NCBI GenBank assembly: GCA_013398295.1 | Contig: VZSF01007301.1 | Span: 1,262,651 to 1,326,650 of the forward strand | Reading direction: 5' to 3' | Source: Chionis minor | Taxonomy: Eukaryota; Chordata; Aves; Charadriiformes; Chionididae | DNA length: 64,000 bases | Part shown: one piece after another, positions 35,001-48,332 of the stretch | Layout of the letters: each line of letters begins with the position of its first letter | How positions within the stretch are numbered: the first letter of the stretch is position 1 | Program-made: the position numbers and the translations under genes | The notes under the pieces: generated by a model | The model's input: only the letters and a program-made list of their open reading frames with translations | Told to the model about the DNA's origin: nothing | Database searches by the model: none

Positions 35001-36759
35001 GTGTCCATCAGCGGATATTATCAAGTCGCTTGCACAAACGGCGCATCCCTGGTTCTGACATCCCAACCCAAGGTCACGCCGCTGAAGCCGGGACTGGCAG
35101 AGCTCCGCTGAGGCCAAGGCACAGGCTGCGAGTGTTCAGTGCAAAGCTGGTATTTAAAATCAGCTGGTGTTGGGGCTCTTGTGGGCTGAGTCCACAGGGA
35201 CTACCGGTGGTGCAGGAGACCCCTCCTCCTGCCTTCCCCAGCACATCGCCGGTGCCACACGCGCTGTGCACGGATGGCGCAGAAACCACCGTGGCGACTG
35301 CCTGCACCAGCCTGATCCCGCGTGGCTGGGTACACCTACCCTTGGAGCAGGGCAGGATCCACTGTTATGGATCCACAAAGTTATTCCGGTGTAAAAAACC
35401 AGATGTCTTCTGCATGAAAAATACCGCTACATGAGCGTAATCTCTCTGCTACTGTAAGAACCCCACCTTTGAAAATGTTCTTTTATTGGGCTTAAATAGG
35501 CTGCGGGCAAGAGAAGCCAGTGTGACTCTGGAAACTGCTAGTATCTTCACATCGATTTGAGATTTCCATTCACTATCATACATTTTCCAGTTTGCACTTC
35601 ACTGACGCACGTGGTGCTGAAAGAGATGCTGTAGTAGGTGTTTATTATATTTATCGACCAGGTGGCCCTAACTGCCCGAATTACACTTGCTGCCTCCTAT
35701 TCATCACGCCGACTTAATGAACAGAGAAGCTGGTGGATGTCAAACAACCAGGCAGGAGAAACAAAAGAGAAGCCAGGCACACTGTCACCCAGCTTGAACC
35801 AGCCCACCGGTACTTTTCCTGCTGCCGTATCCATTCAGCTCCCTTGCAATCCCAGTGTGAATGAACCAGAGCCATTGCTGAGCAAACAGATAAGGCTCTG
35901 GAGGAACTGATCAATATATTTAGATAAGGTGTAACAAGAATACGTAGCAACCTGCCTCTTTGTCCGTGCCTGGTAAAGAGGAGAGGAGAAGAAAATAAAA
36001 ATCCCTGAGTTGGCTGCTTCAGGCTGAATTCTTCTCTTTGACACTACAGTTAATCGACACCACCGTAACCATGGAGTTAGCCTAAGTTCAGGATAACGCG
36101 GTGGCTTTATTAAGAAACTCAAGCACAGAAATACAGATGGAAAGTCCTAGGTCTCCTCCGCAAATTAATCCTTTGAACTCAGCTCAGCCACCTGCACCTT
36201 CATGTACACTGTTTTTACAGAGAAGATGTTGGAAGTTTAAAAATAATTCAAAATATGTTAGTCATGCTTGAAATGGCCAAATGACGATGAGAGAAAAGCT
36301 GCAAAAAAAACCCCCAACAGCTTAACTGAACATGAGGTTACGTTAAAGGGTATGTAAATATTTAGATGTAATTTTATAGCAGTTTGCTATATACTGTACT
36401 TTTCTTGCTCGCACACCAATTCCAGCACTCACTAATTGGAATTTCTTCAACTCTGAAAAGGACCTTTATGGGATTGAGAAAAGAAAAACTAGGACAGCAT
36501 CGAATACGAACTAGCTTTTGAGACAAGAGCCACTTACGTGACCAAGGCTGTATTCAATTGCCTTTGCTGTTTTCTTGCAGAGAAGCAGCTGAGCAGTTTT
36601 AAATAATGGAAGAAAAGAGTCTGTTTATAGAACAAACTGGAAATGAGACTCTACCTGTAGAGGCTGAGTACACAGCCAAAGTCCTCCTCTGGCTTCACTT
36701 AAGTTTGAGTTTATTACAAAACTAAAGAAGGCATATTTAATCTTTTTTCTTCTCTAAAC

Positions 36760-36794
36760 TATATATATATAAATATATACGTAGACACACACAG
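36760..36794 (+). repeat. TA/CA compound microsatellite
   Basis: An interrupted (TA)n tract passes through 'cgtaga' into a short (CA)n run. Ordinary intronic simple repeat. Confidence 0.85.
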
Positions 36795-39700
36795 GGTAAA
36801 AAGAGCAAGTCTGTCTGTATAAAGTCCTCTCTATCTTTAGCTGAAAATTTTTCTGCTGTGTCAAATTCAGAATACAGTGCAAAACCAAAATCTAGAGAAA
36901 AGTATTTTGAGACCTGTTTAGTTTTCAGGGGATTTTTTTCCTTATAGATAAAATTAAGACTATGAGCTTATCTGTGTCTTGCGTAAGAATCCCTTACCCT
37001 TCTTTGGCTACAAGGCTGTAAGACAAAGTGTTTAGCATAGGAAATTTGGCAATTACGCATTATAAAAAGGCTGTCACTAATCAAATTTTACAGAAAAACT
37101 TTTCAAATTGCTTATGGGGAAGAAAAACCCCGCATCAACATCACGTAGCATCTGTGTTTGTCCGAATGCATGTTTTTGTACACACACTGTATTACCCACC
37201 AGACAAAAACGCAACCAAGCTGCATCCCAACACTGAAGTGCAAGGCCTGGGGACGGGTGCCTCCCTCAACTTGGTTCCTTTAAAAACAATTTCTCCTCAG
37301 TTTACTTAGGTACTTTATTTATAGCCTGGTGCAAACTTTCAGCTGTGGTTTTACCTTCAGTTTTCATCCACTGAGTCCAGCAGTTTTCAAGTGTTGTTTT
37401 GGCCTGAGAGGTGTTGATCATCCGTCCCTTAGGAAGGCTTACCGCTTGGCAGCTGGCAACGCCAAACCCTTCAACACCAACAGCATACAGGCAGGTCCAC
37501 AAAATGATTCATACCTCTAGCTGTCATTTTAGGCATGCCAGTCCCAAATTTAGGCAACCGCTCTCAGTCACTGCAAGTATTGATGTCTTAATTTTGCACC
37601 AGTAATATTTTCCTAGGTCTCTAGATGTTGGCTGCCGGTCTGGCTTTGCTCTGGCTTGATCTGGTATGCGCCTACACAGATCACTGTCAGGATCAGACCT
37701 TATAAAAAGAGAACTCATGCTACTACTCCTCTTTTTGGGAGAATCAAGATTTGTTCCCTCCTTTGTTCACTACAAGAACTACAAGGTGACCTAAAGACTA
37801 CTCTGTGAGAAAGTACCCCTTTTTAAGTGGGTGTCCCCTCTATTGAAGCTTTTCCATTTCCTTTTAAGTATTTAAAATTAGTCACTGGAAGAGGGCGAAT
37901 TCCACATCTTAGGTCTGGGCCAGCATCAGGCTGCAGAGTCTGCAATGGCGTCCAACACAGTTATTGCAGGCAAAATGGAACAGTATGGAGAGGAGACGAC
38001 AGAGATGAGGGCTTGCTATGTAACTCAGGGCCATAGGAAGATTCCTCAGGGATAGCCACTGCAGCCCTCAGCAAGTTCTTTGTGAAGACCAACCCAACGT
38101 ATGTTGAGATTATGCTTCCCGGCTGCAGGATGCAATATTCACAGTAATTATAACCCTAGCATTTGGACTCCTGTCAAAAAGAAGCAGCTCATGGCCAAGT
38201 GCAATTGTAAATACTACATACATTTTAGCAAAGCCTAAGCCAACAGATAGATCCCTGCAATCCAGAAAATGCTGAGCTACCATGTTCCTGATTTGCTTGC
38301 TAGAGCCAGGGATGCTGTAATAACCCCAACCTTAAACTGCAATCACGCACTTTTCCCCCTGAACATTTGCTTTAAAGAATCCTAAATTAACTGCAGACAT
38401 AAAAATGATACAAACTGTCTTGTGATCACCTAGGACAGGCACATTATCACCTGTCTGAGTGTAACAGTGTGCATGGAGCAGGTTTTTTTCCCAGGTCAAA
38501 AGGAAAAAACATTCTCTAGAAGAAAGTAGCGTAGAATGACCGACAGCTGTGCCACCATCTGCTTAGCAAAGACTAACACTCAGCTTTACAAGCACTATTT
38601 CCAGTGAGGTGGAGATTTCTGTGGCAGTCCCCACGCAGACTTTGAGGTACTGGCTCCTTAGAAAGGAAAAAGTAGCATCACACTAGCGAGGCGTCAGAGG
38701 CACACAAGAGCAAAGCTCTTGCAGAGAGGACGAAGTCATCCACTAGCTCCTCCGCCTCCAAGCCACCTGAATTCCTGAGAATATCCCCCAACACCTGCTT
38801 CCCAGGACAAATACTTGAGAAAATAATAGAAAAAGAGCCTGGAAGCATCCTTAGCTGCATCTTCAGAGGCAGAGCATATCCTCCTCGGAGACCCCAAGCG
38901 CAGCTTGCCTCGTGCAGATGCAAAATGCCCCTCTCTCCTGCCCACGCTGCAGAGTAATTTTCAGCTCAGCTGCCCAGGTGGGTATGTGTTACTACTTGCA
39001 GATAAAGAACACGATGCTAAAGCATATTTTAACTGCATATCCAAAATGCTCTTCGTCTGTTCAGCTTGGATGGGTTCAGTGGTTCAGTTAACGTAAGCTC
39101 AGACTAGTCTGAACCTGCTAAGTGCTCAATTAAGCCTGATACAGTGCACCTCTTTCTTTATTTTCTGCGTAGCTGGATTCTGCTTTTTCCATGACACAAG
39201 CATTTCCCTAGCCTGTTGGAAAAGGCATTTAGCTGAAAAGCAAGGAGTAGTAGGAAATTGTTTGCTCTCGGTATGCTGCGACGGAAATAAAGTCAACATG
39301 ATAGATTACTACTGAGTGAATGGAAGTTATTTTTCCCAAGATGTCACACTTGTGCTTAAGAAATGAGTGATCTCAAGCATCAAATAAAGTACCAGCAAAA
39401 CCACCAAAATATACATCATTTATAGCAAAATAAATGCCATAAAGAAATGTGTTATAAGCTCATGCTGAGCCATACAAAGCCCAATAAACATTTGCTTGTC
39501 ACGGTGCAAAGCAATGGCTACAGCATGCAGAGGAAATTATGTCTACGCCGCAAGAGCATGTGTCTGGACTTAAAACCAGGTGAATGGATCAGATCTTCAT
39601 CTGGTGTAAGGCAGAAAAGCTACAGAGATTTCAGTCAGGTTTTAGATGATTATTCCTAATGAGCTCTTGTTCCCCGAACTCTACAGAGATGCTTGGTTTA

Positions 39701-39904
39701 CAAAGCCATGGCTTTGAAAATTCATAATCTTCCTTTTAGGCTTCTCCATCAGGAATTCCTTATAAAGATTTGTCGTTTGATCCTCCGCAGGAGGAAAAAA
39801 GCTGAATAACTCCCGTCTTGTTTGGCTAACGCCAACAAATTGACATAGGCATCGAAATTAAAACTCTGCTTAATTTAATTTGGGAATGAAAGAAGAACCT
39901 GAAT

Positions 39905-39927
39905 GGGGGGGGGGGGGGGGGGGGGGG
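39905..39927 (+). repeat. G23 homopolymer
   Basis: Twenty-three consecutive G on the + strand (C23 in BCL2 sense) are followed by 'acagggaggagg'. It is the longest G run in the window and long enough for intramolecular G-quadruplex formation. Length is likely uncertain because such tracts are hard to sequence. Confidence 0.95.
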
Positions 39928-42900
39928 ACAGGGAGGAGGAACACGGGACAAAAATAAATCCCACACAGCAGATTGCCTCCAGCAGCTCTCACAGGTCCTA
40001 TGAGCTGCTATGACACAGACAAACTGCACCTCCCAAAGCAGGGGTGACATGGGGCTTCCCTTGAGAGCTGTAGCTGCAGTTTATGAACGTGCAACTTCAT
40101 TAGCAGCCAGTGACCCCATTAGATGGGGCTCTTCATTTCTTGGCTTGGACAAAACTCTCCAGGGACCGTCACAGCTGTATGCCATGCACAGAGATCTCGT
40201 TGCTGGGGTGAGTGAGATGGCTTTCAAAGTCACCTTGAGGAAAGGCTCAGTAATTCTAAGACCGTCCTTTGGACTTGCAGAAGACACAGCATTTTGTTTT
40301 GGGTTTTGCCAAATCTGATTGCTCTAACTTGTAGAGACACCTACTTTGCAGTACGGAAGCCCACTCATCCTCAGAGGTGAGGAGCTGACACTGAAAATCA
40401 CACGTAGCATAACAAGGCTCCTCTTTCTATAGTTAGGCGAGAAGTACGAGACTAATGATTTCTAACATGACTTCATACCGCTGTTTTTTAAAAGAAAAAA
40501 ACTGAAAAACAAAAAAAGGAAAACTCGTAAGCAGCTGATGACCTGCTCCATGTAGATCAGTTACAGAGGAGCAACTGTGCTCTTCACAAAGGACTTTTGA
40601 TGTAGGCAGCAGGCAAACAGTGATTTAAGACAGGCTGGGCTTGCGGGGTGGGGACGGCAGGGGACATTTGCGGCAGGCCTGAACTCTTTTGCCAATTAGC
40701 TCAAACCATGACAGACCTCGGAGTCCTGCTCTCTGGGGACGAGGGTGGCTGGGAAGCCTGTGACCGTGTCTGGCTAGCTGGGGGATGCTGCTGAGACCCA
40801 GTGCTGCCTTCTCGGCCCTTTACAAAACAGAGGAGAGGGAATAAACGGTCCTGGTGGGATGGATGCAGTGAACTAAGCATAGCAGGCACTTGCGACTAGG
40901 AAGATGGTAGAGATTCAAACATCTACTGAGAAGAAAGGAGCTGTGAGAGCAGTGGGGGAGAAAAGGTCATGCGGAATGTCACGTTTTTCACTATTCAAAT
41001 CTGTCGGGTCACAGATGCTTTCAAACAGCCCGTAATGCTTTAAGTTGGTTTGATCAATTAAGCATTGCTAAAGCTTTGATCTCAGTTTAAGTTCGGGCCA
41101 GAGACATAAGCATCAGCAGTAGCACTCAGCAAAAGTCTACTGTGATAAAAAGATACGGTGAACTCTATTATCTGTACTAGTAGAATTTCAACAGTGGGCT
41201 CTGGCTGCTCCTGTAAGGTTCTCACATGTACTTTGGAGAGAAAGGGGATATATATGTTGTCATTTGTACGCGCCGTATCAACTGCTGTTCCTAATGCATT
41301 CGTTTGGCATGATTTTCTGTTCCTTTCCTTAAAAATCTCCTTTTATGGCTGCCATGCAGTAGATCTGTTATTTTTAAACTACTGCATTTTTTTTTCTCTT
41401 AATACTCATCTGATTGTTCAAAGCTCAACCATGGATTCTCAAAATATACATCTGCATTCTTCCACAGCTTCATGCTGAGTTCATTCTAGATTTTTATCAG
41501 CAGAAGGATTTCAGCCTGGGAGGTTTCATGGCTTCAGCCCCAGTGGCTACAGGTGGGAAGTGTTGATTCATTAGCAAGCAAGTTCGAAGGCTGCAAAACA
41601 ACCTTCTGCCATGGCACCGAGGCTGAGCAATAAGCTATCTGATGCACCGGACTTTCCAATGAAAGGCGTTTTTCATGAAGTATCAGCAGTTTTGAACTGC
41701 TGGTATGAGTGAAGGGTAGTTTTTCAAACTGTCCCGAACTCTCCCCTCTTCTCACTTTTGCACTGCTGTTCTACTCTGGAAACTTTGCTTTGTTGTTGAT
41801 TTCTTAATGCTGATACTTTCATTTAAGAGAGCTGCTCTTCAAGGCAGCGCCGTGGCCAGCGCAAAGCGGTTCGGCTCCGCTGACTTTTCACTGGATTTGC
41901 GCCAGCTTGCAACACCTGAGACAGAGCCCTCCCTGCATTTTCAGAATCAGATCTGCTCTATTTAGAAGCAAAAATCAATTTCGACAGTTTCTTAATCTCG
42001 TTAGCTCTATAAAATCACGCAGCAGGGCAGGGAATGGCAGCTGGCAGGCATCTGTTACAGAACAAATTTTACCAGTGAATGGAACATCTCCTCAACCATC
42101 TGTTTGTAATGTGTAGAAAGAGGAATTACCATCGCTGGTGACTTCAGCCTCAGAGATATTTGCTGGAGATCTCATGTGGTCATTCAAAAAATACCTTAGA
42201 CGGTCATGCACCCAGCATACTTGAGATGAGTACTGACCTCATTCAGACAGAGAAAAAAAAAAGAAGAAAAAGTTTACAGATTGAAGAATTAGCAGGTGGC
42301 TGTACATAACGATGACCATATTAGGATCAAGTAGAATAAAGCATCAACCAAGGAAATGTATGACAGAAATTTAAGTGTGTCAGTATCCCCAAACTTGACC
42401 TATTAGCATAACTGACTGGCAACAAAAATTAGCAACAGAAAGAATTGACAAAAATGTAGGGTTTATAAAAAGATATCCACAATTCCCCAGGCAAATTCAA
42501 AACAAAACAAGCCTAGAACTATTAGTCTGGATAGAAAGATATTTCTACTAAAGAAGGAGATACCAAAGCAGTGATAAAACATACAAGTAAAAAAGATGGT
42601 GGGAAGACCAAAAAGACCAAAAATTCAGTTATTAAAGGATTTCAAAATCAGAATAGGAGCCTGGTGTGAAAAGCCTACTGCCTGTTTCCATGGTTCCAAC
42701 CCAGTGAATGGAGGATGAGGCTTATCCAGGGGGGAAGCACCACATCTGGGAGCCACACATGAGACTGTTGAGGGCAACGCGGCATGGTGCAATGCCGTGC
42801 TGGTGATGGTGTTGCTCTCCAGGACCAGGAGCAGTGAAACTCTGGCTCAACTAGTTTGTCCTGATTTGCTCTCCTGTTTCTGGACCCATAGCTAGCCTGG

Positions 42901-45900
42901 AGCATGCACATCACTGCCTGACACAGTACCAGCATAGCATGGTTTGGAAAGGTCCGACAGCTCAGAAACACATAGGAAAACTCAAGAGTTTCTCAACAAA
43001 AATGATACGGGGCTGGGAGACAAGCCTACCACTGTGATCCGTCTACCTGCTGTGACTGTCTGTTCGGTATTTCCGGGACCACTTGGTGACACTTCATTTT
43101 CCATTCCCTTTGTGGCCCCAAACACTGCAATATAAAATCTTTCAGGCTTAGCAAATGAACATACGGGTGAAACTCATGCATGACACATGGGCAAGTAGGC
43201 TAGATGAGTTAATAGTCACTATGCCCCTAACCTCTGCAAACCTAAGGAGACTCTTACTCTTTCCCACTCATCAGAAACACATTTAACTACCCTCCAGCTA
43301 GCTCCCTCCCAGCCAGTTTGAGGGGCAATACAAGACCTGCTCTTCATCTCAAGGCAGAAGGCATGCAAAGCCTGACTGGGGTCAGTCCGGTGGCAGGGGA
43401 ACTGCATCTAACAAATGAAGGCTGGAAGGTATTTAGATACATCTGCAGGTATCATATCGTAAACTGACAAGTTTTACTCTGCTGTTTTGCAAAAACAAAG
43501 TCCATTATTTACAAAGCATTGTGTGAAGGTACGCGAGTGCTCCAATGAGCTTTGCTGACTCACAGACTCTTTGCAGTGAAAGGAGACCACAAGCTCTTAA
43601 GGAGAAGCGTATGTCTGGCAGGGGAGCTCTTGGGAGAGCAGATGAGGTTGTTTATAACCATCAGAGATTCTGCCATTAGAGCTGAGCCCCTTTTCACCCA
43701 CAGGGAAACAAATTAAGGGCAAGAGAGCTCGGCCACTGAGCGGCAGGAGTCAGGAGAAACAGGCTGGTGGATGCTGTAGGAGGAAGGGTACTGCGGCTGG
43801 GCTGCTGAAATTTTGGGGTGGGAAGGGAGGAAAAGAGTCATATATTTTAGCATCTGAAGGCGGAAAGGTTTTGCAGTGAACCTGAAGGTTCATCAGCTGT
43901 AGAGATGGCCCTGGTTGCACTAGGCCTGCAGCTAGAAAAACAAAATCCTGTGGCACAGAGATCTTGAGAAAGTTTTCTTACAACTAAGGACATCTTCACA
44001 TAACCAAGCAGAGGTGCGAAAGTCGCAGGCTTTCTAATCAGCCCCTGGCACCACGCATGCCTACCCACCTTGCCCTGGGCGAGGCTTGCCGATGACAGCT
44101 CCAAGCCTTGCAAGCACCTCGCCATTAGGGTTGAGTCTGGCCAACCCCACATGTGGCACCAGGGCTTCCCTGCTCAGAGCAGAGGGAGTTTTAAACACTT
44201 AAGAAAGGACTTAGTGGAAAGCTGGCTAAGCAAAGAGCTAGCCCAGAGAAAATGTGGAAGACAAACCATGCCCTCACCCCAAGGCCAAAGTGTGGGGCTA
44301 ACTCGGGATTGCAGAGCAATGCCTGCATCCTCGGGGAGTTTAGACGCTTACATTTGGAAGCACTTACTTTCCTTCAAAGACAAAAATAACCCAGAGGCCT
44401 GTACATTTCTCTTCTTGCCAAAATTACTTCTCTGATCTAACCCAGGGGGTCTAGGCTCACCCCACTCTGCAGAGATATAGGAAGAGCTGGAATCATTCCT
44501 CTCCCAGCCCAAAGGGATTGCAGCCCACTATTTCACTTCATTTCAAACGCAACATTGTGGGTTATCCCAAAGTGAAAATGCAGCAAGCCCCTCCTGCTGT
44601 AGGGTTTCCACAACTCACAGCTAATTTATTGAGACAGAGGGAGAAACAAGCCGTGCCATGGCACAGCAGATGCCCTCACCCAGGAACAACAGGGAGACCC
44701 AGCACGTATGGCACCAAAGTAGGGTTCTCCCTTCTGTTCCCCACTACCACCCACTACAGCAGGAATGTTATGAAGATACCACCTCTGCTTACAAATCCTG
44801 CCTCCCTCCAGCATTAGTGTTCACTGGGGTAGGCAGCAAACTGCAGATCCCCATACCCCCGACATGGTCCCTTAGACCGTAGAAAAGCTGTATTATCACT
44901 GGAGCAGTTTCTTTAGAGGTGTGCACGCTGTGCTTTCCTTCCTTTCTTCGAAAGCCGGCAGGAGCATTTAAAGGCAAATAATTCCTTTATCCTTTGTTTT
45001 TGCAAGTAGGATTTACCTTGTTTATCTAAAACTTTCAGTAGAACAAATATAAGTCCTGACTTATAAAGGTGTGAAGCCAGAGAGGAATGTAAAAGAACTA
45101 AAGGGTATGAAAACCTATTGTAAAAATTAATCGTTTTCATGTGTCCTTGAGAAAGACAATTTTTTCTGTTTCTTTATGCAATCACAAATACATTACAAGC
45201 CAGAAGATATAAGCAACAGGGCTTGCTTAATTTTTTTTTAACAATTGTTTGGGATTTGTTAGGTCTCATGCTCTGTACGGCCTATCCCTTCACTTGGCTT
45301 AAGATTGGAACTATTGCTCTTTGACCTAGGACTGATTAGTTTTTCTAGACTCTTGCCGTAGATGTTTGTAATACAACAACCCAGGTTATCCAATATCTAA
45401 TTAAACACAGGTGGAGCTTGAATTTCTTAGGGAAAGACAGCAGAAACCATTTTGAGCACTCTGAAAGGGAAAGGAGTGCATTGGCAGGGAAGTGAAGATA
45501 AGATGGTGGGGAAAGCAGATTGCCTTTCCATTAAAGTCAGTAACAGTGGTTCTAGCCTCTTCCAGAGTGATAGCCGGTAGATTTACTTTGTCTTCTACTG
45601 GCAAATATATTCTTAAATATTAAACCAATCTGCACGTGAAATTTTGTGGGGTTTTCTCTAGTATCTGTTGCATTGAGAATTTCTTTATGGGTGAACAACT
45701 TTATCTGTAACTTGGAAGCATCCTTACAGCCCTCACTGAGAACATAGAGCTAGCTAATCCTTACCCACACCTGCTTTTTCTGAACCTTGAATGCATTTTG
45801 TATTAGGTTACTGCTCCCTGTAAAAAGCATTACATTTCTCACCTTCTCCTGCCTGCTACTTCACCACTGAAGTAAATTTTTAGACTTACAGTATAGAAAA

Positions 45901-46879
45901 TACAAAAGCAACAAGTTCTTTGGGTTCCACTTAAATATGCAGCTGCTTATAAATAAGCAGAGAGCTGTCTTAACAAGTCTGTCCCAAGCGAACAGTTTCC
46001 TTTTCTGATTCCAAACACGCCACGTCCGTCACTGCTACCTTGTGTCAGAAACCAGTGCTCCAAAAAATATCTCAAACTCTTCTCCAGATCAGTAACTGGG
46101 GCCTCAGTTCTGCCCCCAGCTCTTGCATTTTTTAGGTATGTAACAGCCTTAAAGACAATTGATTAAAGACGTGATGCTTGCCTGCTGTCAGAGTGTAGAT
46201 CTGGACACCAAATGGGCACCGTGTTGAGAGCCTCCTCCCTGCTTCCTCCTCAAAAAGGTACTGGGGCGTTGATTTATACAGAGGTTACTGTCACAGGTGA
46301 GCACAGCAGGTGAACACCCATGTCTGTCTGCTCTCAGTGGGTGCCTAATGCTCCCCAAGTCCCTTGACAACGTTATCCCAATTACAGGCACATACTCGCC
46401 CGTGCTACAAAAGTGACACCCCTTTGTGCCATCTTTGCTTGGATTGCCTCCTCAGCAACTCTCCTTTTGAGCGTAAGGGAACAGCAAGAGGCAGAAGGGC
46501 CTTGGAGCCAGCGAGATGAAGGCACTACTGGTGGCATGTCTTCAGTTGGCTGATGACTGCGAAGGGGATGTGTGAGATGAGCTGGGGGATGGAGCTCACC
46601 ATCTTGTTGCCAAGTGTCTCTAGCACAGCTGGTTTCAGAAGACTGCCCAGCCAATGCCCTGGAGAGGGGGAGGCCAGCGTTGACATTGGCCTTTTTACAG
46701 CAGCAGGACCCTGAGCCTCAGCATGATCCTTGTAATTCGCTATTGCATTGGGAACATGGAAAACACTGGCTGCACTTCTATAGCAAGGGAGTCATTCAGC
46801 CCCCATGGGCATGAGTACGAGCATCCAGCACAGACACAAAGCTTGCCCACATCACCCTGACAGTGGCCTCAAGCCACGA
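39928..46879. other. Intronic sequence without recognised gene
   Basis: Unique, moderately AT-rich DNA. A short CpG-bearing stretch at about 41840-41900 contains a small hairpin (AGCGG facing CCGCT). A GC-richer stretch at about 42680-42950 contains open frames on both strands without recognisable content. Nothing supports a gene. Confidence 0.6.
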
Positions 46880-47200
46880 AGCTCCCATGAAAAAACGTCA
46901 CCGCAGGCGCAGTGCCTGCCTGGCTCCGAGGCCACCGCCACCGACAAGTACAGCCACCACGTGGGGTGGTGAGGCGAGGGCGCACCCCTCCTGCAGTCAG
47001 GGGCAAGGTCACCGTCGCTGCAGAGGTTTTTCCTTCCACGCTCTCCTCCATCCGCAGGAAGCCTCTCCGATGTGACGGGGCGATGCGGCACGGCGCCAGC
47101 CTGCGCCTCCCCCGCTTCTGAGAACCCTGGCTCTCACCACTACCGGCCTTCCGCGAGGCCGGCGCCGCAGCCGGCACGGCACGGCACCCGCCTGCTCTTT
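46880..47200. other. CpG-rich island-like segment in BCL2 intron 2
   Basis: About 320 bp has the highest CpG density in the window, with runs such as ggcgagggcgcacc, gacggggcgatgcgg and gaggccggcgccgcagccgg. GC-rich sequence continues less densely to about 48800. Overlapping open frames exist on both strands, as expected where stop codons are rare, and none resembles a known protein. Such intronic islands can be alternative promoters or enhancers, but no TATA element, initiator or splice donor leading to a coding exon was recognised. Confidence 0.5.
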
Positions 47201-48122
47201 TCACTGGAATCCCCAGCTTTTGGCTATTTACATCCTTTTCTTAGAGAGAGACAGGAAGTTGAATGAATCAGAGCCATTTATGGTTACCTCCGCCCCGGCC
47301 CTTACCGGACTCCCAGCCTTGATGGAGATACCAAGGGTTGGGTTCACACTTTGCCCGCCACTGAGACAGGGACCAGAAGTGCCCCAGCCTGCTCCATCCC
47401 TCCTGGGGTGGCTGGTAGGGACCAGGAATCATGGTTACCCTGGGAAGCAGGGACCCTTCTCCCCCGCATCCCCCCAGCCTTGCTAGCCGCCAATGCTCCC
47501 GCTGGTGTTTCCCAGGAGCGGTGTTGTCCCGACGGAGTCACCTGCAGAAGGCAGGCAGAGGACAGGTGCCTGGGCAAGCCTGCGCCATCTCCACTGCTGC
47601 AGCCGAAGCCCTAATCCTGGGCGCACAGGGCTGTACGCCGGGGCAGGATGCAGGCAAAGCGCTTCACGATAAGGCGGCCGGTTCCACGGAAAAACTAAAA
47701 AGCAAGTCATTCCTCTGAACGAGCACACGGCGTACGAAAACACCCCACCAGAGGAAATACATCCTTCACTCTTCTCTCGCAACACCTGGCTGACACACAG
47801 GGTTAAACGCTAGACAGTTCTGCCTTCTGTGGAGAGCTTTTCTTCCCCCCGAAACCTTGAAGAACAGGCGAAGAGCAAGGCAGCAGCTTACACCGACGCT
47901 TCCCCAGCGAGGAAGCAAACCCTCCGAGCGAGGATGGGGCGCTTCCTTTGTGCGAGTGCATCGGAGTTACAATCTCTTCTGCCCATCAGATGTAGGAGGC
48001 TGCCTCCGAACTCAAGTGATGCGTCTGTGGCGCACGCCACTGCCCTGCTTTAAAGGACATCTCTTGCTTCAGGGAGTCGTTTTGGCTGCCAGAAAACAAC
48101 TGCAAGGAGAAAACGAACACGG

Positions 48123-48206
48123 TATTTGGGCCGCCTTTGTCCGATCCTCCTGCCATAGGCCTTATTTGGGCCGCCTTTGTCCGATCCTCCTGCCTTAGGC
48201 CTTATT
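48123..48206 (+). repeat. 40-bp near-perfect tandem duplication
   Basis: Two adjacent 40-bp units (48123-48162 and 48163-48202) beginning tatttgggccgcctttgtcc differ at one position (A at 48155, T at 48195), and four bases of a third copy follow. The near identity marks it as recent, or as kept uniform by conversion. Confidence 0.96.
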
Positions 48207-48255
48207 AGCTGAGGGTCGGAGCTCGACCCCCACCACCCTGAGCCCAGCTGTGCCC

Positions 48256-48332
48256 AGCTGCTGGGACCCCCCAGAGCTGCTGGGACCCCTTCTGGAGCTG
48301 CTGAGACCCCCCGGAGCTGCTGAGACCTCCAG
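48256..48332 (+). repeat. Four-unit GC-rich minisatellite, 19-21 bp period
   Basis: The core agctgctgggaccc, or agctgctgagaccc in later units, starts at 48256, 48275, 48296 and 48315, giving periods of 19, 21 and 19 bp. It lies just beyond the 40-bp duplication in the GC-rich sector. One strand is purine-poor with CCCC runs, typical of unstable GC-rich minisatellites. Confidence 0.9.

Larger units (their letters stand above)
29129..39904. other. Intronic sequence without recognised gene
   Basis: Mainly AT-rich unique DNA. It contains an A40 tract at 31647-31686, a CpG-richer pocket at 31890-32060, another at about 34950-35350 and a TA/CA microsatellite at 36760-36794. The pockets carry overlapping short open frames on both strands, including a 134-codon frame at 35030-35434, with no recognisable domains. 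No splice-supported exon was identified. Confidence 0.6.
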
